A stretch of DNA of 64,000 nucleotides from Terriglobia bacterium (GCA_020073445.1 JAIQFE010000019.1:124001-188000), one strand, 5' to 3'; positions 36,743 to 46,694 are shown, counted from the first letter of the stretch. Numbers and translations are program-made. Notes: generated by a model from the letters alone, not told the origin.

Positions 36743-39196
36743 TCACTTCACCACGATGTTGACCAACTTATCCGGCACCACGATCACCTTCACCACCTGC
36801 TTGCCCTCAATCGAAGGCTGCACTTTGGGATCCGCCAGCGCAAGCTTCTTCAACTCCTCTTCCGAGGTTCCGAACGGCACCGACAGACGGCCGCGAACTT
36901 TGCCGTTCACCTGTAGCACGATGTCGGCAGCGTCTTCCTTCGTCAGTGCCTCGTCGTAAGTCGGCCAGGGCTGCCGAAACACTGGACCTTTCCGGCCGAG
37001 TTGTTCCCACAGCTCCTCGGCGAGATACGGGGCGAACGGCCCCAGCAGCAGCGCCAGCGACGGCAGAATCTGATCCAGCGCCGCCGCCGACAACCCAGCC
37101 TCTTCGTCATACAGCGTATTGATCAGCTCCATCAGTGCGGCGATCGACGTGTTGAAATGCCAGCGATTATCGAAGTCCTCAGTAACTTTGCGAATGGTCT
37201 GGTGGAGTTTTCGCAGCGCCCGACGGTCTGCCTCAGGACTGCCGTCCGGGCGCCGGCTCGCATTGCGAACGACGAAGCGGAACACGCGGCCCAGGAAGCG
37301 GTATGCTCCTTCCGCACCGGTGTCGGTCCAGTCCATGTCCTTCTCGGGCGGCGCGGCGAACAATTCGAACACGCGGCCGGTGTCCGCTCCGAAGCGTTCC
37401 GTCATCTCATCCAGGCTGACCACGTTGCCCTTGGACTTGGACATCTTCGCGCCATCCTTGACCACCATGCCCTGGGTGAACAGCCGCTTGAAAGGCTCGC
37501 TGTTTTCGATGAGCCCGATATCGCGCATCACTTTGGTGAAGAACCTGGAATAGATCAAGTGAAGAATCGCGTGCTCGACGCCGCCGATATATTGGTCCAC
37601 GGGGATCCAGGCGGCGGCCTTCTGCGAATCGAACGGCGCAGTCGAGTTGTGCGCATCGCAATAGCGATAGAAATACCAGGACGAATCGACGAACGTGTCC
37701 ATCGTGTCGGTCTCGCGGCGGGCATCGCCACCGCACTTGGGACACTTCACGTTCACGAAAGCTGCCACATCGGCCAGCGGCGAACGGCCCTTGCCCGTGA
37801 GCTGGACATCCACGGGAAGCACGACCGGCAAGTCCTTCTCGGGAACCGGAACCACGCCGTCCTTCGGGCAGTGGATCACCGGAATCGGCGTGCCCCAGTA
37901 GCGCTGCCGTGAAATTCCCCAGTCCTTGATGCGATAGGTGACGGCAGCCTTGCCGAATCCCTCGGTCTCGGCTTTCTTGTTCATGCGTGCGCGCGCCTCT
38001 CCGCTGGCGAGCCCACTGAATTCGCCCGATCGCTCGACAATACCGTCGTCGGGGAACGCCGCTTTGGGATTTTCGTCCAGCACACCATCCACCGGCCGGA
38101 TCACTGGACGAATCGGAATGCCGTAGGTCTTGCAGAAATCGAAATCGCGTTCGTCGTGCGCCGGGACCGCCATGATTGCGCCGGTGCCGTAGCCCATCAG
38201 CACGAAGTTGCCGATCCAGATCGGGACCTTCTCTCCGCTGTACGGATTCACGGCATAGTGACCGGTGAAGTGCCCGTCTTTTTCGATATCGCCCGGGCCC
38301 TTTTGCGCGCGCCCGTCGATCATCTGCTTGGCTCTCGCGCGTCCATTCTCATCCAACAATTGCGCGGCCAGAGGATGCTCTGGCGCCAGGATCACGCAGG
38401 TGGCGCCATAGATGGTATCGACGCGCGTAGTGAACACACGAATGGGCTCGCCGGTGCCTTCCAGCTTGAAATCGATCTCCGAGCCCTCGGACCGCCCGAT
38501 CCAGTTCCGCTGCATGGCCAGCACGCGATCCGGCCAATGGCCTTCGAGCTTTTCGTCGATGTCGCGCAGCAGTTCGTCGGCATAGGCGGTGATTTTCCAG
38601 AACCATTGTTCCAGCGCGCGCTGCTCGACGGGCGTGCTCTCATGACGCCAACAGCAGCCGTCGATCACCTGTTCGTTCGCCAGCACCGTGCCGCATTCCG
38701 GGCACCAGTTGAGCAGGGCTCTCTTGCGATACGCCAGCCCGCGCTCCAGCATCTTCAGAAAGAACCACTGGTTCCAGCGATAATACTCGGGCTCGCAGGT
38801 GCTGATCTCCAGATCCCAGTCGTAGCTGAACCCCATGCGGCGATGCTGCCGCTTCATCTGGGTGATGTTGGTCTGGGTCCACTCACGTGGATGCCGATTA
38901 TTGTTAATCGCCGCATTCTCCGCGGGCAATCCAAACGCGTCCCAACCCATCGGATGCAGGACGTTATGCCCGCGCATCCACATATACCGTGCCAGCGCAT
39001 CGCCGATCGCATAGACGCGCAGATGCCCGATGTGCAGGCTGCCGCTCGGGTAGGGCAGCATTTCGAGCACGTAATACTTGGGCCGCGTGGAATCCGAGGC
39101 CTTGTACAGATTCGGATCGTTATTCCAGCGCTCGTGCCACTTCAGCTCGATCTGATTGTGGTCGTAGCGGGTAGGGTCCTGCGCTGTTTCTTCCAT
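36743..39196 (-). CDS. leuS: Leucyl-tRNA synthetase
   Basis: 817 residues, class I aminoacyl-tRNA synthetase. HIGH-type motif PYPSGSLHIGHLRVY near residue 50, zinc-finger-like WCPECGT, an editing (CP1) domain with the T-rich VFTTRVDTIYGATCV, and KMSKSKGN near 585. It charges tRNA-Leu. Slightly shorter than E. coli LeuS (860). The stop codon of nfo lies 55 nt inside its 5' end; DUF120-like RibK follows downstream. Confidence 0.97.
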   Translation of the reverse strand: MEETAQDPTRYDHNQIELKWHERWNNDPNLYKASDSTRPKYYVLEMLPYPSGSLHIGHLRVYAIGDALARYMWMRGHNVLHPMGWDAFGLPAENAAINNNRHPREWTQTNITQMKRQHRRMGFSYDWDLEISTCEPEYYRWNQWFFLKMLERGLAYRKRALLNWCPECGTVLANEQVIDGCCWRHESTPVEQRALEQWFWKITAYADELLRDIDEKLEGHWPDRVLAMQRNWIGRSEGSEIDFKLEGTGEPIRVFTTRVDTIYGATCVILAPEHPLAAQLLDENGRARAKQMIDGRAQKGPGDIEKDGHFTGHYAVNPYSGEKVPIWIGNFVLMGYGTGAIMAVPAHDERDFDFCKTYGIPIRPVIRPVDGVLDENPKAAFPDDGIVERSGEFSGLASGEARARMNKKAETEGFGKAAVTYRIKDWGISRQRYWGTPIPVIHCPKDGVVPVPEKDLPVVLPVDVQLTGKGRSPLADVAAFVNVKCPKCGGDARRETDTMDTFVDSSWYFYRYCDAHNSTAPFDSQKAAAWIPVDQYIGGVEHAILHLIYSRFFTKVMRDIGLIENSEPFKRLFTQGMVVKDGAKMSKSKGNVVSLDEMTERFGADTGRVFELFAAPPEKDMDWTDTGAEGAYRFLGRVFRFVVRNASRRPDGSPEADRRALRKLHQTIRKVTEDFDNRWHFNTSIAALMELINTLYDEEAGLSAAALDQILPSLALLLGPFAPYLAEELWEQLGRKGPVFRQPWPTYDEALTKEDAADIVLQVNGKVRGRLSVPFGTSEEELKKLALADPKVQPSIEGKQVVKVIVVPDKLVNIVVK

Positions 39197-40032
39197 AGTG
39201 TTCTGAGGGTGTCGAGATCTTTCTTGTCCCAGCCGTCGTCCATCGGCGTTTCCAGAATAAAAGCCTTGGAACGTAGTTGCGGATGATGCAGGATGCGGCG
39301 AAACCCGTCTAATCCAATATTACCGTGGCCGATGTTCTGATGCCGGTCGACGTGCGATCCCAGGGCGCCTTTGGAGTCGTTGGCGTGAATCACTCGCACG
39401 TTGTCGAGCCCCAGCAGGCGATCGGCTTCAGCCAGCATTTCGGCCAGCCCGGCTTCATTCGCGACATCGAAACCACTCGCCAATAAATGGCACGTGTCCA
39501 GGCAGAATCCGATGGGCACGTCGGTGATCTTGGCCGCGAACTCGCGCATCACGTGCAGCTCCTCGAAGCGCCCGCCGAGCTGCGCGCCCGCGCCCACCGT
39601 GTTCTCGATCAGCAGCATCAGGTTGCCTAGCTTCAGTCCGCGTGCCGCCTCGCCCACGCCTTCCAGGAAATGCATGATCCCCTGCTCGACGGTGTGGCCT
39701 TTGTAGTTCCCGGGATGCGCGACCAGATACTCGGCGCCGATGGCCACGGCGCGAACCAGCTCGCCGCGAAAAGCCTCGATCGAGAGCTGGCGGATTTTCT
39801 CGTGCGCCGATGCGAGGTTGATCAGGTAGTTGTCGTGGATCGCCAGCGGATAGAGGTCGTGCTTTTCACGGGCTTGATTCAGGAGGCGAATGGCCGGCAG
39901 GCTCGGAACCGACGCTTTCCACTGGCGCGGACTCGACGAGAAAATCTGGAACGTATTCGCGCCCAGTTCGGCGGCTTTGAGCGCGGACTTCTCCAGGGCG
40001 CCCGCGATCGATGTGTGTAACCCTATCCGCAC
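39142..40032 (-). CDS. nfo: Endonuclease IV (AP endonuclease)
   Basis: 296 residues with the TIM-barrel zinc-site motifs of Nfo: GANTFQIFSSSPRQW, LAIHDNYLINLAS, YLVAHPGNY, LLIENTVGAGAQ, GFCLDTCHLLASG, VIHANDSKGALGSHVDRHQN (metal ligands His/Asp/Glu) and ILETP. It cuts DNA at abasic sites in base-excision repair. Overlaps the leuS start by 55 nt. Divergent from the next plus-strand gene with a 43-nt gap. Confidence 0.96.
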   Translation of the reverse strand: MRIGLHTSIAGALEKSALKAAELGANTFQIFSSSPRQWKASVPSLPAIRLLNQAREKHDLYPLAIHDNYLINLASAHEKIRQLSIEAFRGELVRAVAIGAEYLVAHPGNYKGHTVEQGIMHFLEGVGEAARGLKLGNLMLLIENTVGAGAQLGGRFEELHVMREFAAKITDVPIGFCLDTCHLLASGFDVANEAGLAEMLAEADRLLGLDNVRVIHANDSKGALGSHVDRHQNIGHGNIGLDGFRRILHHPQLRSKAFILETPMDDGWDKKDLDTLRTLWKKQRRTLPATTTIRSS

Positions 40033-40075
40033 GAGTCTTCCATATACAATTCATCCATAATAAGGGCAGGGCAGT

Positions 40076-40852
40076 ATGTACCGCCGTTTCGCCATTCTGA
40101 TCACGCTGGCTGTGGCCGCTTTCGGGGCCACTACCCGCCTGTATCTCAAGGATGGCGATTACCAGATCGTGCGGGAATATCAGGTGCTCCAGGATCGCGT
40201 GCGCTACTTCAGCACGGAGCGCGGCGATTGGGAAGAAATCCCGCTGGAGCTCGTCGATCTGGAGCGGACCAAGAAGGACGCGGCCGAGCGCCAGGCAGCC
40301 GTTGAGGCCGATGCCAAGGAGCAGGACGTCGAGGACAAGGCAATTCGCGCCGAGAGAAAGGAAGCGGCTCGCGTGCCGGATGAGCCTGGCGTCTATTACA
40401 TCACTGGCGACAAGATCCAGTCGCTAAAGATGGCCGAAGTCGAGGTCAATTCCAGTAAGGGCCGGTCGGTTCTGAAAGTGCTGTCGCCGATTCCGATCGT
40501 TCCGGGCAAGAGCTCCGTGGAGGTCAAGGGCGAATCGGCGGCTTATCGCGCGCCTGGAGACAAGCCCGAGTTTTACATACGTCTCTCGGACGATGAGCGG
40601 TTCGGCATCATCAAGCTGGCGAAAAAGAAGAACGCACGTTTGCTCGAGAACATCGCGATTCTGCCGGTGACCAACGAAGTGCTCGAAGACCTGAAGCTGG
40701 TGGCGACGTTCAAGAGGCAAACGTCGGAGCGAACCTACAAGATCTGGCCGGAGAAACCGCTGGAGCCCGGCGAGTACGCGCTGGTTCAGTACAGCGAGGG
40801 CGCGTTGAACTGGCAGGTGTGGGATTTCGGCATCGGCGCGCCTGCTAAATAG
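40076..40852 (+). CDS. Secreted conserved hypothetical protein
   Basis: 258 residues with a signal peptide (MYRRFAILITLAVAAFGA). LYLKDGDYQIVREYQVL is followed by a highly charged helix (about 60-105: EKxxAERQ-like, coiled-coil-prone) and a beta-rich C-terminus ending ALNWQVWDFG. Similar proteins occur in acidobacteria, sometimes near stress or lipoprotein genes. Function unknown. Convergent with the glycosyltransferase gene, directly abutting it. Confidence 0.72.
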   Translation: MYRRFAILITLAVAAFGATTRLYLKDGDYQIVREYQVLQDRVRYFSTERGDWEEIPLELVDLERTKKDAAERQAAVEADAKEQDVEDKAIRAERKEAARVPDEPGVYYITGDKIQSLKMAEVEVNSSKGRSVLKVLSPIPIVPGKSSVEVKGESAAYRAPGDKPEFYIRLSDDERFGIIKLAKKKNARLLENIAILPVTNEVLEDLKLVATFKRQTSERTYKIWPEKPLEPGEYALVQYSEGALNWQVWDFGIGAPAK

Positions 40853-41932
40853 CTAGCCCGCGATCTCACGGAAGAACGCGAGCGATTCCCTCGCGCACCG
40901 CTCCCAGCGATAACGTTCCGCCCGCGCGCGACCCAGTTGCGCGAGCTTCGATCGCTCCTCTGACGATTCCAGGAGCCGCGTCAACTGAGCCGTCATGTCA
41001 GACAGACTGAGTGGATCGACGAACGCCGCGGCGTCTCCAGCGATCTCCGGCAAACACGACGTCCGCGAGACGAGCACGGCCACGTTGGCCGCCATCGCCT
41101 GGACGAGCGGGAATCCGAATCCTTCGTAGAGCGACGGATAGACGAAGAGCGACGCGCCTGCCACCAGCCCCGGCATCTCCGCTTCCGGCACGTAGCCCAA
41201 ATAGGTCGCTTCCTGACGGACGCGCGCCATGGTGCTCGCGGAATTCCAGCCCTGCGGGCCTGCGATCACCAGATCGAAGTGCTCGCGAAGATCCGGCCGT
41301 ACGGAACGCCAGGCATCCAGCAGAGTGTCCAGGTTCTTACGCGGCTCGACGGTCCCTACGAACAGTACGTAAGGTTTGGCCCGAGCGCTCGGCTTCGCGT
41401 CGAAATATTGTTCGGGCACCCCGGAATGAATGGTGCGAATCCGTTCCGGCTTGATCCCGATCAGGCGGATCGCGTCTTGCCGTGTGTTCTCTGAGACCGC
41501 GATCAACCCGTCGGCGCGTTTGAGAATTCGTTCCTCGAACGTCCGGTCGGCGCGTAAAGTGGATTCGGTGTGAACTTCCGGCATGATCCAGGAAGTCAGA
41601 TCGTGGATGGTCGCGGTGAGGCGCGCCTTGCCTGGCGCTTGGCGAACTAAATTGCCGGCATGAAAGACGTCGGTTCCGCGCAACAGCAGATCCAGAACCG
41701 GAGCGCCGAAAACGTTCGCGGCATGCAGCGCCGCGAGGCGTGCAATGGTCGGCGCGAGCGGCAGCGCAGAATGTTCGTGGTCCAGGCTCGCCCAATCCTT
41801 GAGTAATGGGAATGCGCGAATCTCGTCTCCGGGACCCGCCTGTTTACGAAGATGCCGCAGCCAGTGATAGGTGTAGCCCTTGACGCCCGCGCTGCGGAGA
41901 AGAGCCGACGTCGCGTCGATGGTGATCCGCAT
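40853..41932 (-). CDS. Glycosyltransferase family 4 (group 1)
   Basis: 359 residues, GT-B fold. The acceptor half has GVKGYTYHWLRHLRK; the donor half has FVGTVEPRKNLDTLLDAW, PGLVAGASLFVYPSLYEGFGFP (E-x7-E type nucleotide-sugar site) and VLVSRTSCLPEIAGDAA. It transfers sugar from an activated nucleotide sugar. Near a GT39-like gene and an asparagine synthetase, so it probably builds a surface polysaccharide. Confidence 0.9.
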   Translation of the reverse strand: MRITIDATSALLRSAGVKGYTYHWLRHLRKQAGPGDEIRAFPLLKDWASLDHEHSALPLAPTIARLAALHAANVFGAPVLDLLLRGTDVFHAGNLVRQAPGKARLTATIHDLTSWIMPEVHTESTLRADRTFEERILKRADGLIAVSENTRQDAIRLIGIKPERIRTIHSGVPEQYFDAKPSARAKPYVLFVGTVEPRKNLDTLLDAWRSVRPDLREHFDLVIAGPQGWNSASTMARVRQEATYLGYVPEAEMPGLVAGASLFVYPSLYEGFGFPLVQAMAANVAVLVSRTSCLPEIAGDAAAFVDPLSLSDMTAQLTRLLESSEERSKLAQLGRARAERYRWERCARESLAFFREIAG

Positions 41933-41955
41933 CGGGGGGCTATTAGGAACTCTGC

Positions 41956-42021
41956 AACCGCTCCATTACTGTCGCGGCTCGGAGTCCGGCGCTTCCGAGC
42001 CGCGACAGTGATGGAGCGGTG
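41956..42021. repeat. Long imperfect hairpin (REP/MITE-like element)
   Basis: Arms of about 27 nt, 41957-41983 and 41994-42021, are complementary with only two mismatches around a 10-nt loop; the core stem is GTCGCGGCTCGGA/TCCGAGCCGCGAC, flanked by CCGCTCCAT/ATGGAGCGG. It lies between two glycosyltransferase genes. No T tract follows, so it is not a standard terminator; the shape is that of a short interspersed element. Confidence 0.65.
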
Positions 42022-42036
42022 TTATGTTGCATAACC

Positions 42037-43926
42037 CTAGCCGCGGTTGCGGAACACGAATTTCCCGCCGCTTTCGATCACTGGATGGAGCGCTTCGCGG
42101 CTCACCAGTTTTTCGAGGCGTTCCACTTGAGGCTTCTCCACGCAGATGTAGTACAGATCCTGCGAGAGCCAACGGTCACGAAATCCCGCATCGTCAATGA
42201 ATACGTCGCGGGGAGCGTCCGGAGCATACGAACCATATTCCAGATTGTTGACGCGTCCGTTCAACAGGAGTATTCGCTGGCCGTGATAGGCTTCCGCATA
42301 AAACACGACTGAGGAAAATGTATAGTACTGGTCGTCCAGAATCAGCTTGCCCCGGGGTTCGCGATTGAGGGCTTCGGCCAGGGGCCTCGATGCAAGGTAA
42401 GGATCGAAAACCACCAGCGCGAGACGCGCGGCGTGGATGAACAGAATCATCATCACTACCGCACCCGCAACCTTGCTCCGCCACGCCGAGACCGCGCCCA
42501 CCAAAAATCCAAGACCGGCCAGCAAGAGAGGCGTTCGCAGGTAGGCGAACGACGCCATCGTTAGATCGCCCATGTGTCCCAGCGATAGCGTATACGCTTC
42601 GGGATGCTGCGTGAGCGCGCGGGAAATGTCGCCCGGCGCCGGCAGATTCCACACTTGAGACAAGATGAAGCCGATCGCAGCCAGCGCCAGCGTCGCGATT
42701 ACGGCCAGCGCGATATGACCCTTGCGGATCCATGCGGAGGCGCGTTCGTCGGTCAACGCGCTGCCGATCAGCAGAGCCAGTGCCGGATAGCACGGCATCG
42801 AATAGTACTCCTGAGTCGACGAGAAGGTGAAGAACAATAGCAGGAATCCGGCCCAGCACAGGCACAGCAAGCGCATCCTTGTTGCTCGACCCAGGGCAGA
42901 CGCGCGGTCCCCGTTACGATAATTCAGCTTGACGGCGGCCGGCAGGTACACGCTCCAGGGAAACAGCCACAGCAGGTGGAACAGCCAGAAGTAGAGGCGA
43001 GGGACCGTGTTGTAGTCGCGCGGATAACGCAAGTTCAAAAAGCGCAGGATGTGCTCGTTGAAAAAGTAGAACCAGAAGAAGCCGCGATACTCGCCCGGCC
43101 CGCTGTGCATCGTGAAATCGAAATACGGCGGATTTCGGAGAGTGGCCAGGATGTGCCAGGGCGCGGCGATGGCCACGGCCAAAAGAATTCCGCGAAGTAC
43201 ATGCAAGCGCCGCCAGCTCTCGCGCGATTTCCATTCACCCGTGAAGCCAAGGAACAGAACCATGGCCGCGATCGGGAACACTGCGGCGATCAAGCCCTTC
43301 AACAGCAGGCCCGTTCCGATGGCTGCGGCCATCACCGCACTCCAAACGCCCGGCCGCGATTCCTCAGGGGCTTCCGTTCGATCCAGAGCTCGCAGAAATG
43401 CCCACAGCGCCAGCGCGATGGTCGCCGTGATGGTGACGTCGGGAATCTGAATGCGCGTAAACAGGAAAAGGCCCACGCAGGTCGCCAGAGTCAGGCCCGC
43501 ATACATTCCCGCGCGCCGGCTGAAAGCCCACGTTCCGATGCGGTAGGTCAGCCAGCACAGCAGTACAGCCGACAGCGCGACCGGTAAGCGCGCCACCCAA
43601 TCGTGGACACCCAGCACCTTAAACGCGATCGCGATCATCCAGTATTTAAGCGGCGATTTTTCGAGGTAGGCGATTCCGTCCAGCCGGGCGGTCACCCAGT
43701 CGCCGGAATCGAGCATGTTGCGGGAAATCTGCGCCTGGACGGCGTCCACGTCGTCCATCAGGGACGGCGGGCTGATGATGCAGCCCAGGAAAACGATCGA
43801 CGCGACGAGAAGAACGATCAGGCCGAGCTGCGCAGAACCACCGGAATCGCTTGATGTTCCTCGGCGCGGACTGGCGCCGTAATCCCCCAGTGTTTCATCC
43901 AGAGGAACAGGACCACGAGTCCCCAT
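42037..43926 (-). CDS. GT39/ArnT-like membrane glycosyltransferase
   Basis: 629 residues. Large first loop with MDDVDAVQAQISRNMLDSGDW, the acidic DxD-like motif of ArnT/PMT-type transferases, followed by WMIAIAFKVLG and about 12 transmembrane helices, then a C-terminal periplasmic part. It moves a sugar from a polyprenyl-phosphate carrier to an acceptor such as lipid A or a protein. The start ATG at 43926 is the only reasonable one and puts 109 nt of overlap on the end of asnB. Confidence 0.87.
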   Translation of the reverse strand: MGTRGPVPLDETLGDYGASPRRGTSSDSGGSAQLGLIVLLVASIVFLGCIISPPSLMDDVDAVQAQISRNMLDSGDWVTARLDGIAYLEKSPLKYWMIAIAFKVLGVHDWVARLPVALSAVLLCWLTYRIGTWAFSRRAGMYAGLTLATCVGLFLFTRIQIPDVTITATIALALWAFLRALDRTEAPEESRPGVWSAVMAAAIGTGLLLKGLIAAVFPIAAMVLFLGFTGEWKSRESWRRLHVLRGILLAVAIAAPWHILATLRNPPYFDFTMHSGPGEYRGFFWFYFFNEHILRFLNLRYPRDYNTVPRLYFWLFHLLWLFPWSVYLPAAVKLNYRNGDRASALGRATRMRLLCLCWAGFLLLFFTFSSTQEYYSMPCYPALALLIGSALTDERASAWIRKGHIALAVIATLALAAIGFILSQVWNLPAPGDISRALTQHPEAYTLSLGHMGDLTMASFAYLRTPLLLAGLGFLVGAVSAWRSKVAGAVVMMILFIHAARLALVVFDPYLASRPLAEALNREPRGKLILDDQYYTFSSVVFYAEAYHGQRILLLNGRVNNLEYGSYAPDAPRDVFIDDAGFRDRWLSQDLYYICVEKPQVERLEKLVSREALHPVIESGGKFVFRNRG

Positions 43927-45731
43927 AAGTGATACCCGAGATTAGCACGGCGATCCAAGTGTGTGCGAATGACTGCGTCCACCGCGGGCCAAGAGAGAAT
44001 GCCGGATTCCCGAACGCTATTTTCGTTCAGCGTGTCGAGGAGCAGGGGTCGCAGAATGGTCCGGAACCAGTGATGGGTGGGGATGTCGAAGCCTTCCTTG
44101 CTTCGCCTCACTACCGATCGCGGAAGACGATCCTTCATCAGCTCGCGCAAGACGAACTTCAATCGTCCACCGCGGATCTTTAGGTTCTCTGGAAGCCGCG
44201 AAGCGAACTCGACAATCCGATGATCGAGAAACGGCGGCCGCACTTCGAGCGAATGCGCCATGCTCATACGGTCGACTTTTGTGAGGATGTCGTCAGGCAG
44301 GTAACAGAGCTGATCCATGCACATGAATCGGCTCAAGCCCGTGGCGGCGCGTCCCCGGCGCCCGGCCTCGATGCTAGCCGGAACATCCCAGCCGTTTCGC
44401 AAGTCTCCCTGCTGCCCGCGCGAGAAAGTGCCGTTCCAGAAAAAGTGCGCTTCGACGGGATCGAGCAAGGAGCCTTGCAGCAGACGCGTGATCTTGTAGT
44501 CCAGGCCGATCTTCTCATTCGAACAAGGCAAGAGCCGGGCGGTTCGCTCCCCGAATCGGAGAACTCCGGTCGGAAGACGGCGAAGGCGCTGCGAATAGCG
44601 GTCCGCCAGGTAGGTTTTGTAACCTCCGAAGAGCTCATCGGCGCCGTCTCCGGAGAGCGCCACGGTCACGTGACGCCGGGACATCTTGGACAGGAACCAG
44701 ACCGGCAAAGCGCCCGCATCCGCGCTGGGCTCGTCCGAATGATACGGGATGTCCTCGATCACGCCGGCCAGATCGGCGCCCGGATTCAAATCGAATTCAT
44801 AATGGTCGGTGCCATAGGCCTGCGCGATTTCCCGAAAATATTGGCTTTCGTCAAACGAGCGGCCCTGGAAGGATACTGAAAACGTCTTCAGACGCCCCCG
44901 CGCCGTTTCGCTGGCGTAGTGCAAGATCGTGGAGGAATCCAAGCCACCGCTGCTCCAAACGCCCAACGGAACATCGGATACCAGCTGCTCGCGAACGGCG
45001 GAGCGGAGCAGTCCGTCCAGCTCATCCTTTGCCGATTCCAAGTCTCTCTTGGGATCGGGATTGAACTCCAGCCGCCAATACTCGCCGCGGTTGACCACGC
45101 CTGCGCGGCTTTCGAGCCACGTGCCGGGCGGGAGCTTTTCGACGCCCTCCACCAGAGTCCTCGGCCCGGGAACATAGTTGAGCGAGAGATAATCCGCCAG
45201 GCCCGCCAGATCGATCGACCGGTCGATCTCGGGATGCAGCAAAATCGCCTTCAGTTCCGAGCCGAAATAGATATTTTCGCGGCGACGGGCGAAATACAGG
45301 GGTTTGATCCCCATGTGATCGCGCACCAGAACCAGCCGCTTTTCCGATTGGGTCCAGAAGGCTGCGGCGAACATCCCGCGGAATCGCCGAAAAGCCTCGA
45401 GGTCCCATTCCAGAAACGCGTGCAGAACGGTTTCGGTGTCGCAGCGCGAGTAGAACCGGTGGCCCGCCTGTTCCAGCTCCCGGCGCAACTCCATATGGTT
45501 GTAGAGCTCGCCGTTGAAGACCAGAACGGTGTCGCCATCGCCGCTGGTCATGGGCTGATCGCCGTGCTCCAGGTCGATGATTTTGAGGCGAACGGCCCCT
45601 AATGACACGTCGGCCGATTCCCACACGCCCTGCTGATCGGGGCCGCGATGAATCAGCGCTCGCGTGATTTCCCAAATCCTGTCCGGATCAGGGCCTTTTT
45701 TGAGATGTGTGAACCCAGCTATCCCGCACAC
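43818..45731 (-). CDS. asnB: Asparagine synthetase (glutamine-hydrolysing)
   Basis: 637 residues. N-terminal class II amidotransferase with catalytic Cys2 (MCGIAGFTHLK) and FNGELYNHMELR; synthetase domain with the PP-loop SSGGLDSST and ALSGDGADELFGGYKTYL. It makes asparagine from aspartate and glutamine, or amidates a sugar in polysaccharide clusters, where this long form is frequent. Placed upstream of two glycosyltransferases with a 109-nt overlap to the GT39 gene, which supports the latter. Confidence 0.93.
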   Translation of the reverse strand: MCGIAGFTHLKKGPDPDRIWEITRALIHRGPDQQGVWESADVSLGAVRLKIIDLEHGDQPMTSGDGDTVLVFNGELYNHMELRRELEQAGHRFYSRCDTETVLHAFLEWDLEAFRRFRGMFAAAFWTQSEKRLVLVRDHMGIKPLYFARRRENIYFGSELKAILLHPEIDRSIDLAGLADYLSLNYVPGPRTLVEGVEKLPPGTWLESRAGVVNRGEYWRLEFNPDPKRDLESAKDELDGLLRSAVREQLVSDVPLGVWSSGGLDSSTILHYASETARGRLKTFSVSFQGRSFDESQYFREIAQAYGTDHYEFDLNPGADLAGVIEDIPYHSDEPSADAGALPVWFLSKMSRRHVTVALSGDGADELFGGYKTYLADRYSQRLRRLPTGVLRFGERTARLLPCSNEKIGLDYKITRLLQGSLLDPVEAHFFWNGTFSRGQQGDLRNGWDVPASIEAGRRGRAATGLSRFMCMDQLCYLPDDILTKVDRMSMAHSLEVRPPFLDHRIVEFASRLPENLKIRGGRLKFVLRELMKDRLPRSVVRRSKEGFDIPTHHWFRTILRPLLLDTLNENSVRESGILSWPAVDAVIRTHLDRRANLGYHLWGLVVLFLWMKHWGITAPVRAEEHQAIPVVLRSSA

Positions 45732-45780
45732 GAATCAGTAATCCCCGCTCTCTACCCTAAAGCTAAGAAAGCGAACTTCT

Positions 45781-45811
45781 TTTATCGGATGAGGATACCA
45801 TACCCTGTCAA
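45781..45811 (-). promoter_or_regulatory. Possible sigma70-type promoter of asnB
   Basis: The 152-nt gap upstream of asnB is clearly AT-rich. Read on the minus strand it has a perfect TTGACA (45806-45811) and, 19 nt further, GATAAA (45781-45786) as a weak -10. The -35 is convincing; the spacing is long. Confidence 0.35.
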
Positions 45812-45883
45812 GATTAAAAACATGAAATGTGTAAACCTTTTCGATCTAACCCAAATAGCAGGGTACGCTCGAAAACGAAAAGG

Positions 45884-46675
45884 TCACGCGCCTAGCTGTT
45901 CCGGGAAGACTGCATAGCCGTGCGGGGGCGGGAAGAGTTCCTGCAGCAGCAGCAGACGCTTGCGGAGATACCGGCTGGGGAGTTGGCGAGGCCCGGTATC
46001 CACGTCGATGTCGCAGCAAATGCCGTGCAGGTACAGGGTCAGGGTATCGATGAAAGACTGGCGGGCGTAGGCCCGAAAGGCCTTGGCGCTCATAGTCGCC
46101 TGGGAGCGCCGGAGGGCCTGTTTGAGCCTCCAGCTGGCCTCATCCACTTCTCCGTGAACGTCCGAATTCAGCTCATCCCGCATGATCCGGCTGTATCCGG
46201 TCTCGACGGCCTCGGTCCAATGCTCACCCAGAACCGTGGCCAGCAGGTGATAGAAGCGGTAATGATACTCGGCGACTTCCTGATCCTTGAGCGCAAAGGC
46301 CAGAACGGTCTCACCGCCCAGGCTCAACTGTGTGGCGGCCGAGATCCGGCCATGCAGCGGTTTTTCGATGGATACGTACTCCGCGGCGGCCAGTTTGGCG
46401 CGGCCGCTCTCTTTTGCGCTGGGCTTTTGCGCGCCGGTTCCGTTGCCCCGTTCGAGGTACGGGACCAGAAGAATCGAGATTTTGGGTAACGCGGCGGCGA
46501 CACCTGGAGGCAGGGCGGCTACCGGTTCTTCCAGGTACTCCTTCAGATCTTCTTCGCTCAGCGGAACCGAGGCGCAGAAATAGGAGAACGTGTTGCTGAG
46601 CGGGATCATTTCACTCTTAAACCGCTCTGCGAACTGGCGAACGCTTAATTTGGAGAGATCAACTTGGGCGGGCAT
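45884..46675 (-). CDS. Hypothetical protein downstream of SpoIIE-type phosphatase
   Basis: 263 residues from ATG 46675 (MPAQVDLSKLSVRQFAERF), 19 nt after the phosphatase stop; the longer frame would overlap that gene. No signal peptide or membrane helix. Two motifs stand out: ALPKISILLVPYLERGNG and an Arg-rich C-terminus (RYLRKRLLLLQELFPPPHG). Family not recognised. Its position suggests it works with the phosphatase. Confidence 0.6.
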   Translation of the reverse strand: MPAQVDLSKLSVRQFAERFKSEMIPLSNTFSYFCASVPLSEEDLKEYLEEPVAALPPGVAAALPKISILLVPYLERGNGTGAQKPSAKESGRAKLAAAEYVSIEKPLHGRISAATQLSLGGETVLAFALKDQEVAEYHYRFYHLLATVLGEHWTEAVETGYSRIMRDELNSDVHGEVDEASWRLKQALRRSQATMSAKAFRAYARQSFIDTLTLYLHGICCDIDVDTGPRQLPSRYLRKRLLLLQELFPPPHGYAVFPEQLGA

Positions 46676-46694
46676 TAAAGCTGCTATCCCTATT

